A stretch of 64,000 nt of DNA from [Leptolyngbya] sp. PCC 7376 (GTDB lineage: Bacteria > Cyanobacteriota > Cyanobacteriia > Cyanobacteriales > MRBY01). Below the pieces are notes generated by a model. The model saw only the letters and a program-made list of their open reading frames with translations, did not search any database and was not told the DNA's origin. Below are positions 34,801-45,473 of the stretch, piece by piece (the first letter of the stretch is position 1; each line of letters opens with the position of its first letter). A program made the translations under genes and the position numbers. The stretch lies in contig NC_019683.1 in assembly GCF_000316605.1 (NCBI RefSeq), forward strand, positions 2,712,036 to 2,776,035. Direction: 5' to 3'.

Positions 34801-35352
34801 TTATTTGGCTGCTTCAACTGCTTCCTCGGCAGGTTTCGGTGGCGCAACATTTCGGCGAATTTCAGAATAAAAACTAGTCTGTAAAACGCCCGTTGAATCG
34901 CTGACAATATTGGTGCGCATTCTGAGGTTTTCGCTACCAAACCATTGCCGTTCAACAATAGTGCGATCGCCTTCAGTGAGCGTCATAATCAAAATCTCAT
35001 CATCCCCAAGGACACAGGAGCCTTTCGACAAAGTCTTGCTGAGGGCAAATGCTTGAGCTTCCTGAGGCTTTTCTGGATCAAAGATAAATGCCATTAATGA
35101 TGTTCCCTTAACCGCAGGCTTTTTTGCCCAGTCGATGGAAGTATCCCAGCTACTTTGGAAAACAAACCAGCGCTCATCAGGCTGTTGACCGATTGCTGTC
35201 GCAATACGCTTTACTTCTGGATGACCTTCCTCTAACAACATAAAAGACACATTGGCTTTGCTGTTATCAGGATCTGGGGTATGCGCTTGGTAGAACGTAC
35301 GTTGGGTAAACCAGTCACCCGCGCTCTGATGGACAAATGCCTTGATATCCAT
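34801..35352 (-). CDS. Phycobilin lyase, CpcS/CpeS family (perhaps CpcU)
   Basis: 183 residues. Members attach phycocyanobilin to Cys of phycobiliprotein beta or alpha subunits. The start [21 protein letters not shown] is a near-perfect family signature, followed by the lipocalin-like strands and [17 protein letters not shown], in which Trp and Arg line the bilin pocket. The last ~20 residues are Ala/Pro/Glu rich. In PCC 7002 CpcS and CpcU act as a heterodimer; which of the two this is cannot be decided here. Supports the presence of phycobilisomes. Convergent with the RNase D-like gene, 16 bases apart. Confidence 0.85.
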   Translation of the reverse strand: MDIKAFVHQSAGDWFTQRTFYQAHTPDPDNSKANVSFMLLEEGHPEVKRIATAIGQQPDERWFVFQSSWDTSIDWAKKPAVKGTSLMAFIFDPEKPQEAQAFALSKTLSKGSCVLGDDEILIMTLTEGDRTIVERQWFGSENLRMRTNIVSDSTGVLQTSFYSEIRRNVAPPKPAEEAVEAAK

Positions 35353-35429
35353 GGAAATTAGTGTGATTGCTGGGAAATCTAAAGATTCGTACCATCATAG
35401 CGGAGTGGGTTATGCCTTACAAACTTGCC

Positions 35430-36182
35430 TTAATCCCAGATGAGATCATCATTACGCGCAGTTTGAGTCGTCCGATAATCGTAGGGCTGGAGGGTGAGGC
35501 GATCGCTGAGAATAATATCGAGATCGCGGTCTGGGTCGATAGCAACCACTTCAGCTTCTTCACCGCCGAGAGCCCAGCCACCGAGGGCACCTAAACCACC
35601 ACCGAGAAGAATTGTGCTGAAGTCAACATCGGGGTCGCCTGTGAGAATGGAGACTAATAAGCCTGCACCTGCACCAATTAAAGCGCCTTCAAGGATATCG
35701 CCACCATCAGCACCTTTTTCAATCGTTTCAGTGCGAGTAATAATGCGGGATTCACCGTAGATTGCCTGGGTATCATCCTCATCAAAAATCAACTCTCTTG
35801 CGACAAATTGGGAGCCACCACCATCAACAGGTTCGATGCGCCCTTCAATTTTTGTGCCGTAGGGAATCAATACTTCTCCATAGCGATCCTTTAGGTTAGC
35901 TGCGACTTCAACGGTCAATTCCATCGTTTCGTCGGGAGCCACCAAAATCTTTTCGGCCTCGGGCACCATCACTGGAATTTCTGCGCCAGCGGCAATATTT
36001 ACAGTGCGGTTACGATTATTGTTTTGATTACGGTTTTGGGTAGTGCTCGGCCGTTGATTTTTGAAAAGTTGTGCCTGGGCGGCGTTCATCGAGATAAATG
36101 GGGCGATCGCCGAACTAATAAATAGCGTGCCAAAAAGGGCGATCGCTCCGGATTTGCGTGAGTGAGAAGCGGAGAAAGACAT
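35430..36182 (-). CDS. Exported conserved protein with glycine-zipper-like segment
   Basis: Signal peptide at the start (MSFSASHSRKSGAIALFGTL and on to AQA); the frame can also begin six codons earlier at 36200. The mature part opens with an Asn/Arg/Gln-rich linker (40-70), then a beta domain (APDETMELTVEVAANLKDRY), then a Gly/Ala/Leu-rich stretch (ILEGALIGAGAGLLVSILTG, GGGLGALGGWALGGE) that could be a membrane-embedded glycine zipper. No known family assigned. Possible outer-envelope or periplasmic anchor. Confidence 0.75.
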   Translation of the reverse strand: MSFSASHSRKSGAIALFGTLFISSAIAPFISMNAAQAQLFKNQRPSTTQNRNQNNNRNRTVNIAAGAEIPVMVPEAEKILVAPDETMELTVEVAANLKDRYGEVLIPYGTKIEGRIEPVDGGGSQFVARELIFDEDDTQAIYGESRIITRTETIEKGADGGDILEGALIGAGAGLLVSILTGDPDVDFSTILLGGGLGALGGWALGGEEAEVVAIDPDRDLDIILSDRLTLQPYDYRTTQTARNDDLIWD

Positions 36183-36316
36183 AACAAATATAGTCCTCAT
36201 GTTGTGTCTGCTGTGGTGTTTGAGACGAGCTGCCAGATAAATTGTTTCCCACCCGACCGAATCTCACTCGTTATAATCTTAGGCATTACCCGAAGTGAGA
36301 ACGATAGCGTAGCCGG

Positions 36317-36709
36317 ATGTTTGGACAATTTCAGCAGAGTAATATTCGCCTCGAAGTAAAAGCTTCTAGCCAAATCATTCAAAACAGTCTCACCCAGCCT
36401 GACCAACTGAAAAAATGGTTATGGATGCAGCGATTTGAATCATTGCCCAGTCAGCTAGATGTAAATTCAGAATTTACAACTTATTTGGGCGTTGTCCCCG
36501 TGAAACATCACGTTGATGTGCTCCATGATCATGGGGTGCGGTTTTTATTGAGTCAAGGTATTGACGGCTTTCATGAATGGTCGTGGGACGATGGCTGGCT
36601 CCAATCTCGTCTTGAAGGCATTTCTTTGCTACCTTTAAACCTTGGTCAGACTGTGGCATTGCTCAGTCTGCGTCATTTTGTTGAATCACGAGAATCGGAG
36701 CAGTCGTAG
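36317..36709 (+). CDS. Conserved protein, possibly SRPBCC-like
   Basis: 130-residue protein with a Trp-rich middle (KKWLWMQRFESLP; EWSWDDGWLQSRLEG) and a C-terminal helix. The order of strands and helix is compatible with a START/SRPBCC ligand-binding fold, but this is only impressionistic. No signal peptide or membrane span. Lies 24 bases before the next gene on the same strand, so likely co-transcribed. Confidence 0.6.
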   Translation: MFGQFQQSNIRLEVKASSQIIQNSLTQPDQLKKWLWMQRFESLPSQLDVNSEFTTYLGVVPVKHHVDVLHDHGVRFLLSQGIDGFHEWSWDDGWLQSRLEGISLLPLNLGQTVALLSLRHFVESRESEQS

Positions 36710-36732
36710 GAAAGAACTAGGACGGAATAATT

Positions 36733-37167
36733 ATGGAACGGGGTCTACTTTGGTTACCTTTACTCGCAACTTTTATCGGTCTGGCTTGGGCAGGCTCGGC
36801 TGAGTACAAGAAATTAGAAGCCTACAAAGTTTGGGCTGATAATTTTGAGCAAGCTAAATATGATTTGTATTCCGTGATGGGCTACCGCAACGGTCAAATT
36901 ACTTGGGGGAAAGCTACCCGCAAAGGCATTGTTGAGACCCAAACAGTTGCGATCGCCAAACTATCAGACATTAGTCTCGAAATTGATGGTGAAACCATTG
37001 CAGAGGTCGACCCTGAAAATTTAGATGCATTACCCGCCAAAGGTAAAGCTGTCCTCAGCCTTAACTACAAGGAAGAACAGGACAGCACTCAAATTCCATT
37101 TACCCAAATTGATTTAGCCGCAAAATGGGTGAATTATCTCCAAAAATTTATTGCATTTGGTATTTAA
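36733..37167 (+). CDS. N-terminally anchored protein, unknown function
   Basis: 144 residues. Residues 4-20 are hydrophobic (LLWLPLLATFIGLAWAGS), an uncleaved anchor or signal peptide, followed by a small soluble domain with one recurring pattern (DISLEIDGETIAEVDPENL). No family assigned; probably a cyanobacterial thylakoid or periplasmic protein. Its stop overlaps the hisD stop by 4 bases on the other strand. Confidence 0.65.
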   Translation: MERGLLWLPLLATFIGLAWAGSAEYKKLEAYKVWADNFEQAKYDLYSVMGYRNGQITWGKATRKGIVETQTVAIAKLSDISLEIDGETIAEVDPENLDALPAKGKAVLSLNYKEEQDSTQIPFTQIDLAAKWVNYLQKFIAFGI

Positions 37168-38471
37168 CCTTTTGGTTTTTTCTCGACACGAATTCTGACC
37201 GACTCGGCATGGGAAGCTAACCCCTCAGCCTGTGCGAGCGATTGAATGGCATCACCAACATTCCGTAGCGCTTTTTCAGAATATTGAATAATGCTGGAAT
37301 GCTTCATAAAGGTTTCTACACCAAGGGCTGAAGCATAACGAGCAGCACCGGCAGTCGGTAATGTGTGGTTTGGCCCTGCCAAATAATCTCCCACTGCTTC
37401 TGGTGTCGAATGTCCAAGGAAAATTGCTCCAGCGTGACGAATTTGGGGCAACAGTTCCCATGGTTCGTCGATTTCAAGCTCCAGGTGTTCCGGCGCGAAT
37501 AAATTTGATAATTCTGCTGCATCTTCAAGAGAATCAACAACAACGACAATGCCGTAGTGGGCGATCGCCTTTTCTGTTAGTTCTTGACGAGGATGCCCTT
37601 GGAGTTGCTTCGAAACTTCTGTCTGTACTGCTTTTGCAAAATCTTTACTGGGTGTCAACAAAATCGCTGCCGCAAGGGGATCATGCTCTGCCTGTGCCAA
37701 AAGATCTGCTGCTACATGGGCGGGATCTGCACTTTCATCCGCAATTATTAACACTTCAGAAGGCCCTGCTAGAGAATCAATGCCGACCCGTCCGTAAACC
37801 ATTTTCTTGGCGAGGGTGACATAAATATTCCCTGGCCCTGTAATGACATCCACCGCTGGAATCGTTTCTGTTCCATAAGCTAGCGCGGCGATCGCCTGAG
37901 CCCCACCAATCCGGTAAATTTCCTCAATCCCTGCTTCTTGTGCTGCTACCAAAACCGCCGGATTGATTTTTTGAGCTTCTCCTGTCGGAGTCACCATTAT
38001 GATACGCGGTACGCCAGCAACCTTCGCCGGAATCGCATTCATCAAAACTGTGCTTGGATAAGATGCTCGTCCACCAGGGACATATAAACCAGCCCGGTCA
38101 ACTGCTGTGTAGCGTTTTCCCAGCACAACATCATTGTCTCCAAATTGCACCCAAGATTTCGGTGTCCGTTGACGATGGAAAGCCTCAACCTGCTTACTTG
38201 CTAACTGAATCGCTTGCAATAATGATTGATCGATCTGCTGATAAGCCGCGTCTAATTCCGCTGCAGAAATCCGTAATTGATCAGATGTCAAATCTTGATG
38301 GTCAAATTTCTTTGTAAACGCTAATACTGCCTGGTCGCCCGACTCCTTCACCGCACTAACAATCTCTTTGACCGTCGCTTCTTGCTCCACTGCCACATCA
38401 TGAGATGTTCGATTTGCGATTCGTACTAATTCATCTTTTGCTTCAGCTTGCTGATAAAGGATTCGCAGCAT
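37164..38471 (-). CDS. hisD: Histidinol dehydrogenase
   Basis: Last two steps of histidine synthesis, histidinol to histidine. 435 residues with the family signature around LLAQAEHDPLAAAILL and the zinc ligands in DLLAQAEHD, FAPEHLEL and GDYLAGPNHTLPT, plus YVPGGRASYPSTVLMN. Complete, no insertions. Divergent from rpsT with a 245-bp promoter region between. Confidence 0.95.
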   Translation of the reverse strand: MLRILYQQAEAKDELVRIANRTSHDVAVEQEATVKEIVSAVKESGDQAVLAFTKKFDHQDLTSDQLRISAAELDAAYQQIDQSLLQAIQLASKQVEAFHRQRTPKSWVQFGDNDVVLGKRYTAVDRAGLYVPGGRASYPSTVLMNAIPAKVAGVPRIIMVTPTGEAQKINPAVLVAAQEAGIEEIYRIGGAQAIAALAYGTETIPAVDVITGPGNIYVTLAKKMVYGRVGIDSLAGPSEVLIIADESADPAHVAADLLAQAEHDPLAAAILLTPSKDFAKAVQTEVSKQLQGHPRQELTEKAIAHYGIVVVVDSLEDAAELSNLFAPEHLELEIDEPWELLPQIRHAGAIFLGHSTPEAVGDYLAGPNHTLPTAGAARYASALGVETFMKHSSIIQYSEKALRNVGDAIQSLAQAEGLASHAESVRIRVEKKPKG

Positions 38472-38716
38472 AGAAAAAATAATCTTTATTGAACAGGTAT
38501 TTTTAAAATCTCATCCCATTCTACTGAATTTAATACCTCATTGGTTATGACCATTCTCGTCCTGTTCACTCTTTTGTGCTAAGATCTCACATCGGAATAT
38601 TTTCTCTGAAATTTTATTTTTCTTGCGATCGCCTCATGTTGTAGACACTTATTTGCTACAATGAACTCTTTGATCGTCTATACTCACTTGTTCACCTAAA
38701 GTTAATCCAGACAACC

Positions 38717-39007
38717 GTGGCTAATATTAAGTCTGCTCTTAAACGAATTCAGGTTGCCGAGCGCAATCGTCTCCGCAATAAGTCCTACAAATCTGCTGTT
38801 AAAACATTAACAAAGAAAGCTTTTCAGGCTATCGAAGCTTGTGCTACTGAACCTTCAGATACAGCAAAAGCTGAGGCTCAACAATGTATCTCCGAAACTT
38901 ACAGCAAAATTGATAAAGCTGTAAAAAGAGGTGTTTACCACCGCAACACTGGTGCTCGTAAGAAAGCTCGTTTAGCGAAAGAGTTTAAGCAAGCTGCAAC
39001 CGCATAA
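38717..39007 (+). CDS. rpsT: 30S ribosomal protein S20
   Basis: 96 residues, very basic. [22 protein letters not shown] is conserved, with [15 protein letters not shown] at the end. Start is GTG at 38717, the only plausible one. First gene of the rpsT-tatD pair ahead of rpoB, a typical cyanobacterial order. Confidence 0.95.
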   Translation: MANIKSALKRIQVAERNRLRNKSYKSAVKTLTKKAFQAIEACATEPSDTAKAEAQQCISETYSKIDKAVKRGVYHRNTGARKKARLAKEFKQAATA

Positions 39008-39081
39008 ATCTGGCGTAAAGTTTCGCTTTCGTTGCCGTTAGAACGTATTTCGTCATTTTTTGAGGAGCTATCTAGCACTGC

Positions 39082-39861
39082 ATGCAACTTGTTGACACCC
39101 ATGTTCACATCAACTTTGACGTTTTCCAAGATGACATCGATTTAGTTGCCCAGCGATGGCGTGATGCAAATGTAGCCCACCTAGTACATTCTTGCGTCGA
39201 ACCATCTGAGTTTCCTGTAATTCGATCTCTCGCTGACCGTTTTCCTGAACTGAAATTTTCAGTTGGTCTCCATCCCCTAGATGCAGATAAATGGACGGAA
39301 GGTATGGCTGCTGAGATTCGTGATTATGCAAAAAGTGATCGCCGAGTGGTTGCTATTGGTGAGTTAGGTCTAGACTTTTTTAAAGCCGACAATCAGCAGC
39401 ATCAAATCCACGTTTTGGAATCTCAGTTAGAGGTGGCTGCTGAACTAGATTTGCCGATTATTGTGCATTGTCGAGATGCTGCACCAGAGTTTAGGCAAGT
39501 TGTCGAAAACTTTGTTGCTAGTGGTCGTAGTTTGCGAGGGGTGATGCACTGCTGGACGGGTACACCTGAAGAAACTCAGTGGTTCTTGGATCTTGGTTTT
39601 TACGTCAGTTTTAGTGGCGTAGTGACCTTTAAAAATGCAGTACAAGTTAAAGAATCTGCTTTGCTTGTCCCAAATGAGCGGCTTTTAATTGAAACAGATT
39701 GCCCTTTTTTGGCACCTGTGCCGAAGCGAGGCAAACGCAATGAACCCGCATTTGTGCAGCATGTTGCAACTTATCTCGCTGAGCTACGTGGTACAGCCCT
39801 AGACACCCTTGCGAGGCAAACAACTCTAAATGCAAGTGAACTATTCCGATTTGCATTGTAA
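39082..39861 (+). CDS. tatD: TatD-family metal-dependent hydrolase
   Basis: Deoxyribonuclease-type TIM barrel, 259 residues. Metal ligands: DTHVHI (H7, H9), GELGLDF (Glu), VHCRDA and HCWTG (His), and ETDCPFLAP (Asp). Thought to act in DNA repair or RNA/protein quality control; substrate in cyanobacteria unknown. 74 bases after rpsT, the same transcript probably; a terminator-like hairpin follows. Confidence 0.92.
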   Translation: MQLVDTHVHINFDVFQDDIDLVAQRWRDANVAHLVHSCVEPSEFPVIRSLADRFPELKFSVGLHPLDADKWTEGMAAEIRDYAKSDRRVVAIGELGLDFFKADNQQHQIHVLESQLEVAAELDLPIIVHCRDAAPEFRQVVENFVASGRSLRGVMHCWTGTPEETQWFLDLGFYVSFSGVVTFKNAVQVKESALLVPNERLLIETDCPFLAPVPKRGKRNEPAFVQHVATYLAELRGTALDTLARQTTLNASELFRFAL

Positions 39862-39875
39862 TTTCATATTTAGAT

Positions 39876-39912
39876 GACGTTCTCTGGACCTACACCACAG
39901 AGGATGTCTTTT
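39876..39912 (+). terminator. Terminator-like hairpin between tatD and rpoB
   Basis: GACGTTCTCTG (39876-39886) pairs with CAGAGGATGTC (39898-39908), 11 pairs including two G-U, with an 11-base loop and TTTT immediately after. Suggests that rpoB starts a new transcript or is attenuated. Confidence 0.6.
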
Positions 39913-40049
39913 GACGTTTTGTTGTTTTGTAAATAATTTCTTATGACTTTATTCTGACGCGAAAATCTTTAAAAGGCGATCGCCCGATTAGCTGCCAAAA
40001 TCTGCATTGCGCCATTGTTGCCCAGTTATCCCGACCAAAGACAACTCCT

Positions 40050-43000
40050 ATGACTCACATCACCCAAAGCCTGCTTCCCGACCTGATTGATATTCAACGG
40101 TCAAGCTTTCGCTGGTTCCTTGAAAAAGGGTTAATTGAAGAATTAAATAGTTTCTCGCCGATTACGGACTACACAGGGAAGCTAGAGCTACATTTCATTG
40201 GAGAAAAGTACCGTCTCAAAGAGCCTAAGTACAGTATGACTGAGGCGAAGAGTCGGGATAGTACATACGGCGTTCAGATGTATGTACCCACACGTCTAAT
40301 CAATAAAGAAACAGGTGAAATTAAAGAGCAGGAAGTCTTTATTGGTGATCTGCCTCTAATGACGGATCGCGGTACTTTCATTATTAACGGTGCTGAACGA
40401 GTCATCGTTAATCAGATCGTGCGATCGCCTGGTGTCTATTACAAGTCAGAAGTTGATAAGCATGGCCGTCGGACATACTCCGCGTCTCTAATTCCCAACC
40501 GTGGCGCTTGGTTGAAATTTGAAACCGACAAAAATAATATCGTTTGGGTCAGAATTGACAAAACGCGTAAGCTATCTGCCCAAGTTTTGTTGAAGGCAAT
40601 GGGCTTGTCTGATAGCGAAATTCTGGATGCCCTCCGCCACGCTGACTTTTATCAAAAGACCCTTGATAAAGAAGGTAATCCTAGCGAAGAAGATGCCCTC
40701 CTCGAACTTTATCGTAAGCTGCGTCCGGGTGAGCCTCCGACAGTAAGTGGTGGTCAGCAACTTTTAGAATCAAGATTCTTCGATAATAAGCGTTATGACC
40801 TCGGTAAGGTAGGTCGTTACAAGATTAATAAAAAGTTACGTCTCAACATTGCTGATACTGTTCGCGTATTGACGCCCGTCGATATTTTGTCGGCGATCGA
40901 CTATCTGATCAACCTTGAATTTGACACCGGTAATATCGATGATATCGACCACTTGGGTAACCGTCGTGTGCGTTCAGTTGGTGAATTGTTACAGAACCAA
41001 GTTCGTGTTGGTCTCAACCGTCTTGAGAGAATTATTCGTGAGCGGATGACTGTCAGTGAATCTGATTCTTTGACACCAGCTTCTCTTGTGAACCCGAAGC
41101 CTTTAGTTGCCGCGATTAAAGAATTCTTCGGATCTTCACAACTGTCTCAGTTTATGGACCAAACAAATCCATTAGCTGAATTGACTCACAAGCGCCGTTT
41201 GTCTGCGCTTGGTCCTGGTGGTTTGACCCGTGAGCGTGCGGGTTTTGCAGTCCGCGACATTCACCCTACTCAGTATGGCCGTATCTGTCCTGTTGAAACA
41301 CCTGAAGGCCCTAATGCAGGTCTGATTGGCTCTCTTGCAACCTATGCCCGTGTTAATGAGTATGGCTTTATCGAAACGCCCTATTATCACGTTGAAAACG
41401 GAAAGATCCAATTTGATAAAGGATCTGTCTATCTAACAGCTGGTGAAGAGGATGACATGCGCGTCGCGCCGGGAGATGTCCCTCGCGATGAAAATGGCAA
41501 TATCCTTGGTGAAACTGTTCCTGTCCGTTATCGTCGGGAGTTTTCGACAACAACGCCTGAACAAGTTGACTATGTAGCCGTTTCTCCACTTCAGATTGTT
41601 TCTGTTGCAACATCCCTGATTCCTTTCCTTGAGCATGATGATGCGAACCGTGCTCTGATGGGCTCGAACATGCAACGTCAGGCTGTGCCTCTATTAAGGC
41701 CTGAACGTCCTCTTGTTGGTACTGGCTTAGAAGCACAAGCTGCCCGTGACTCCGGTATGGTGATTGTTTCGCGTGGTGATGGTGTTGTTACCTTTGTCGA
41801 TGCAACGGTGATCCGTGTTCAACCCACTGGCGAAGGTCAAGAAAATGCTCGGGAAATTGTCTACTATCTCCAAAAGTATCAACGCTCGAACCAGGATACT
41901 TGCTTAAACCAACGTCCATTAGTAGATATTGGTGAAGATGTTGTTACTGGTCAGGTCTTAGCTGATGGTTCTGCGACAGAGGGCGGTGAAATTGCTCTCG
42001 GTCAAAATGTCACTGTCGCTTATATGCCTTGGGAAGGCTACAACTATGAGGATGCGATCCTCATCAGTGAGCGTTTGGTTTATGACGATGTGTATACCAG
42101 TATTCACATTGAGAAATTTGAGATTGAAGCGCGCCAAACGAAGCTGGGCCCTGAAGAAATCACCCGTGAAATCCCTAATGTCGGTGAAGACTCTCTTCGA
42201 AATCTTGATGAGCAAGGCATTATCCGGATTGGTGCTTGGGTAGAATCTGGAGATATTCTCGTCGGTAAAGTAACGCCTAAGGGTGAATCTGATCAGCCGC
42301 CTGAAGAGAAATTACTCCGCGCAATCTTCGGTGAAAAAGCACGGGATGTTCGGGATAATTCTCTGAAAGTTCCTAATGGTGAGAAGGGTCGTGTCGTTGA
42401 TGTCCGCGTTTTCACTCGTGAGCAAGGTGATGAATTGCCGCCGGGTGCCAACATGGTTGTCCGTGTCTACGTGGCGCAGAAGCGTAAGATTCAGGTCGGC
42501 GATAAGATGGCTGGCCGTCACGGTAACAAAGGTATTATTTCTCGGATTTTACCGATTGAAGATATGCCTTATCTCCCTGATGGCAGCCCGATTGATATCG
42601 TGTTGAACCCTCTCGGTGTACCGTCTCGTATGAATGTCGGTCAGGTTTTTGAGTGTCTTCTGGGTTGGGCTGGTGAACATCTCAATGCGCGTTTTAAGAT
42701 GATGCCATTCGATGAAATGCATGGGGCTGAAGCATCCCGTGAGACGGTGCATGGCAAAATTCGTGAAGCATCGAAAAAGCCGAATCGAGATTGGGTCTTT
42801 AATGAAGATGATCCGGGTAAGATTCAAGTTTATGACGGCCGAACTGGTGAACCTTTTGATCGTGCAGTGACTGTTGGTAAGGCTTACATGCTGAAACTTG
42901 TTCACCTTGTGGATGACAAAATTCACGCTCGTTCGACTGGTCCTTACTCCCTCGTTACACAACAGCCGCTTGGTGGTAAAGCCCAGCAAGGTGGTCAGCG

Positions 43001-43364
43001 TTTTGGTGAGATGGAGGTTTGGGCCCTTGAAGCTTATGGTGCAGCCTATACACTCCAAGAGCTGTTGACTGTGAAATCTGATGATATGCAGGGTCGAAAT
43101 GAAGCTCTGAATGCCATTGTTAAGGGCAAGCCAATCCCTCGTCCAGGTACGCCTGAGTCGTTTAAGGTCTTGATGCGAGAGCTACAATCTCTGGGTCTTG
43201 ATATTGCGGTGCATAAGGTGGAAGCGGCTGAGGATGGTACGAGCCGTGATGTTGAGGTTGATTTGATGATGGATAATCAGCGTCGTGCACCGAATCGTCC
43301 GACCTATGAATCGATTTCCAATGAAGAGCCATCTGAACCTAAGGTTGAAGCCACTGAATCCTAG
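40050..43364 (+). CDS. rpoB: RNA polymerase beta subunit
   Basis: 1104 residues; catalytic core subunit, target of rifampicin. The rifampicin region is present ([28 protein letters not shown]), as are [21 protein letters not shown], the conserved C-terminal [37 protein letters not shown] area, and the shorter cyanobacterial lobes lacking the large E. coli insertions. It starts the rpoB-rpoC1-rpoC2 block. Confidence 0.97.
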   Translation: MTHITQSLLPDLIDIQRSSFRWFLEKGLIEELNSFSPITDYTGKLELHFIGEKYRLKEPKYSMTEAKSRDSTYGVQMYVPTRLINKETGEIKEQEVFIGDLPLMTDRGTFIINGAERVIVNQIVRSPGVYYKSEVDKHGRRTYSASLIPNRGAWLKFETDKNNIVWVRIDKTRKLSAQVLLKAMGLSDSEILDALRHADFYQKTLDKEGNPSEEDALLELYRKLRPGEPPTVSGGQQLLESRFFDNKRYDLGKVGRYKINKKLRLNIADTVRVLTPVDILSAIDYLINLEFDTGNIDDIDHLGNRRVRSVGELLQNQVRVGLNRLERIIRERMTVSESDSLTPASLVNPKPLVAAIKEFFGSSQLSQFMDQTNPLAELTHKRRLSALGPGGLTRERAGFAVRDIHPTQYGRICPVETPEGPNAGLIGSLATYARVNEYGFIETPYYHVENGKIQFDKGSVYLTAGEEDDMRVAPGDVPRDENGNILGETVPVRYRREFSTTTPEQVDYVAVSPLQIVSVATSLIPFLEHDDANRALMGSNMQRQAVPLLRPERPLVGTGLEAQAARDSGMVIVSRGDGVVTFVDATVIRVQPTGEGQENAREIVYYLQKYQRSNQDTCLNQRPLVDIGEDVVTGQVLADGSATEGGEIALGQNVTVAYMPWEGYNYEDAILISERLVYDDVYTSIHIEKFEIEARQTKLGPEEITREIPNVGEDSLRNLDEQGIIRIGAWVESGDILVGKVTPKGESDQPPEEKLLRAIFGEKARDVRDNSLKVPNGEKGRVVDVRVFTREQGDELPPGANMVVRVYVAQKRKIQVGDKMAGRHGNKGIISRILPIEDMPYLPDGSPIDIVLNPLGVPSRMNVGQVFECLLGWAGEHLNARFKMMPFDEMHGAEASRETVHGKIREASKKPNRDWVFNEDDPGKIQVYDGRTGEPFDRAVTVGKAYMLKLVHLVDDKIHARSTGPYSLVTQQPLGGKAQQGGQRFGEMEVWALEAYGAAYTLQELLTVKSDDMQGRNEALNAIVKGKPIPRPGTPESFKVLMRELQSLGLDIAVHKVEAAEDGTSRDVEVDLMMDNQRRAPNRPTYESISNEEPSEPKVEATES

Positions 43365-43458
43365 GACAAATTAGCGCTAAGGGGCGATCGCCGTCCCTTT
43401 TGTGATCACAAATCATTGTGCAGTTTTATTGAGTAGAGAACGAGCAACAGCCACAGAC

Positions 43459-45369
43459 ATGAAACATCAACAAGAACAACATTTCGATTACGTCAAAATT
43501 GGTATCGCTTCCCCTGAGCGAGTACGGCAGTGGGGTGAGCGTACATTGCCTAATGGTCAAACTGTGGGCGAAGTGACCAAGCCAGAGACGATTAATTACC
43601 GGACGTTAAAGCCGGAAATGGATGGTCTTTTCTGTGAGCGCATTTTTGGTCCTGCGAAAGATTGGGAATGCCATTGTGGTAAATACAAACGTGTACGTCA
43701 CCGTGGCATTGTTTGTGAACGTTGTGGTGTGGAGGTTACAGAATCTCGAGTGCGTCGTCACCGCATGGGCTATATCAAGCTTGCAGCCGCTGTTACTCAT
43801 GTTTGGTATCTCAAGGGTATTCCGAGCTATCTGAGTATTTTGCTTGATATGGCGCTCCGCGACGTTGAGCAAGTTGTTTATTTCAATGCATATGTTGTTC
43901 TAGATCCTGGTAATGCAACTAACCTAAACTACAAGCAGCTCCTCACAGAGGATCAATGGCTTGAAATTGAAGAACAGCTTTATAGCGAAGATTCCCAACT
44001 CGAAGATGTTGAAGTGGGCATTGGTGCTGAAGCCGTGGAGCGCTTACTACAGGAGCTAGAGCTCGAAGAAACGGCCGAGGAACTCAGAGAGGCGATCGCC
44101 GGATCTAAAGGACAAAAACGCGCCAAGCTCATTAAGCGTTTGCGGGTTATCGATAATTTCATCGCAACAGGAGCCCGTCCAGAATGGATGGTATTAAATA
44201 GCATCCCAGTTATTCCGCCTGATTTGCGTCCAATGGTGCAACTAGACGGTGGACGTTTTGCGACTTCCGACCTGAATGATTTATACCGTCGCGTGATTAA
44301 CCGGAATAATCGCTTGGCTCGTCTCCAAGAAATTTTGGCGCCAGAAATCATTGTCCGTAACGAAAAACGGATGCTTCAAGAAGCAGTAGATGCACTCATT
44401 GATAATGGTCGTCGTGGACGTACCGTTGTTGGAGCAAATAACCGTCCCCTCAAATCCCTCTCGGACATTATTGAAGGTAAACAAGGTCGTTTCCGGCAAA
44501 ACCTACTAGGTAAGCGTGTTGACTACTCTGGCCGTTCCGTAATCGTTGTGGGTCCCAAACTGAAGATTTATCAGTGTGGTCTGCCTCGTGAGATGGCAAT
44601 TGAGTTATTCCAACCCTTTGTCATTCACCGCCTCATCAAGAGTGGCATGGTGAATAACATCAAAGCTGCGAAAAAATTAATTCAGCGTGGTGATGAGAGC
44701 GTTTGGGATGTATTGGCTGAAGTGATCAGCGGTCACCCTGTCATGCTTAACCGTGCTCCGACACTCCACCGTCTTGGTATTCAAGCTTTTGAACCAATTC
44801 TTGTAGAAGGTCGTGCGATTCAGTTACACCCACTCGTTTGTCCGGCGTTTAACGCTGACTTTGATGGTGACCAAATGGCTGTTCACGTGCCTTTATCCCT
44901 AGAGGCTCAGGCTGAAGCACGTTTATTGATGCTGGCTTGTCATAACATCTTGTCCCCTGCAACAGGTAAGCCGATTGTGGCACCTTCCCAGGATATGGTT
45001 TTGGGGTGTTATTACCTCACAGCCGATAATCCTGGTGCTCAAAGAGGAGCAGGTCGATATTTTGGCAACATGGAAGATGCTGTTCGAGCTTATGAACTCG
45101 GTGATGTTGACCTTCATGCGTATATCTGGTTGCGTTATCTCGGTGATGTGGATACCAACGAAGCCGATAACGAAGTGCTTGAAAGTGAAACCAGTGAAGA
45201 CGGTTCAGTTTTGAAAGTTTATCGAGAGCGTAAGGTCAGAGAGTCTGCTGATGGTGAGCTACTAAGCCAATACATTAAGACCACACCTGGACGAATTATT
45301 TATAACAAAACAATTCAAGATGCCCTTGGTCTGAACCCCAATTCTAATTTAGAGACTGTTGTCATCTAA
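43459..45369 (+). CDS. rpoC1: RNA polymerase gamma subunit (N-terminal half of beta')
   Basis: Cyanobacteria split beta'; this half carries the zinc ribbon [20 protein letters not shown] and the catalytic [12 protein letters not shown] that binds Mg in the active site. 636 residues from ATG 43459 ([15 protein letters not shown] matches relatives). The frame is open further to GTG 43402, which would add 19 residues absent from relatives. 94 bases after rpoB. Confidence 0.96.
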   Translation: MKHQQEQHFDYVKIGIASPERVRQWGERTLPNGQTVGEVTKPETINYRTLKPEMDGLFCERIFGPAKDWECHCGKYKRVRHRGIVCERCGVEVTESRVRRHRMGYIKLAAAVTHVWYLKGIPSYLSILLDMALRDVEQVVYFNAYVVLDPGNATNLNYKQLLTEDQWLEIEEQLYSEDSQLEDVEVGIGAEAVERLLQELELEETAEELREAIAGSKGQKRAKLIKRLRVIDNFIATGARPEWMVLNSIPVIPPDLRPMVQLDGGRFATSDLNDLYRRVINRNNRLARLQEILAPEIIVRNEKRMLQEAVDALIDNGRRGRTVVGANNRPLKSLSDIIEGKQGRFRQNLLGKRVDYSGRSVIVVGPKLKIYQCGLPREMAIELFQPFVIHRLIKSGMVNNIKAAKKLIQRGDESVWDVLAEVISGHPVMLNRAPTLHRLGIQAFEPILVEGRAIQLHPLVCPAFNADFDGDQMAVHVPLSLEAQAEARLLMLACHNILSPATGKPIVAPSQDMVLGCYYLTADNPGAQRGAGRYFGNMEDAVRAYELGDVDLHAYIWLRYLGDVDTNEADNEVLESETSEDGSVLKVYRERKVRESADGELLSQYIKTTPGRIIYNKTIQDALGLNPNSNLETVVI

Positions 45370-45473
45370 CGTTGCTGCTGTAGTGAGTCGAAATCAGTAA
45401 TCTGGTTGTTTCGCTCACTTGAATTATTACCTCGTTTAATTTTCTTCTGCCCATATCCCAACGCCTAAAAACA

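Noticed and set aside
42549-43058. 169-codon minus-strand frame inside rpoB
   Set aside because: Antisense shadow; the rpoB frame is fully explained.
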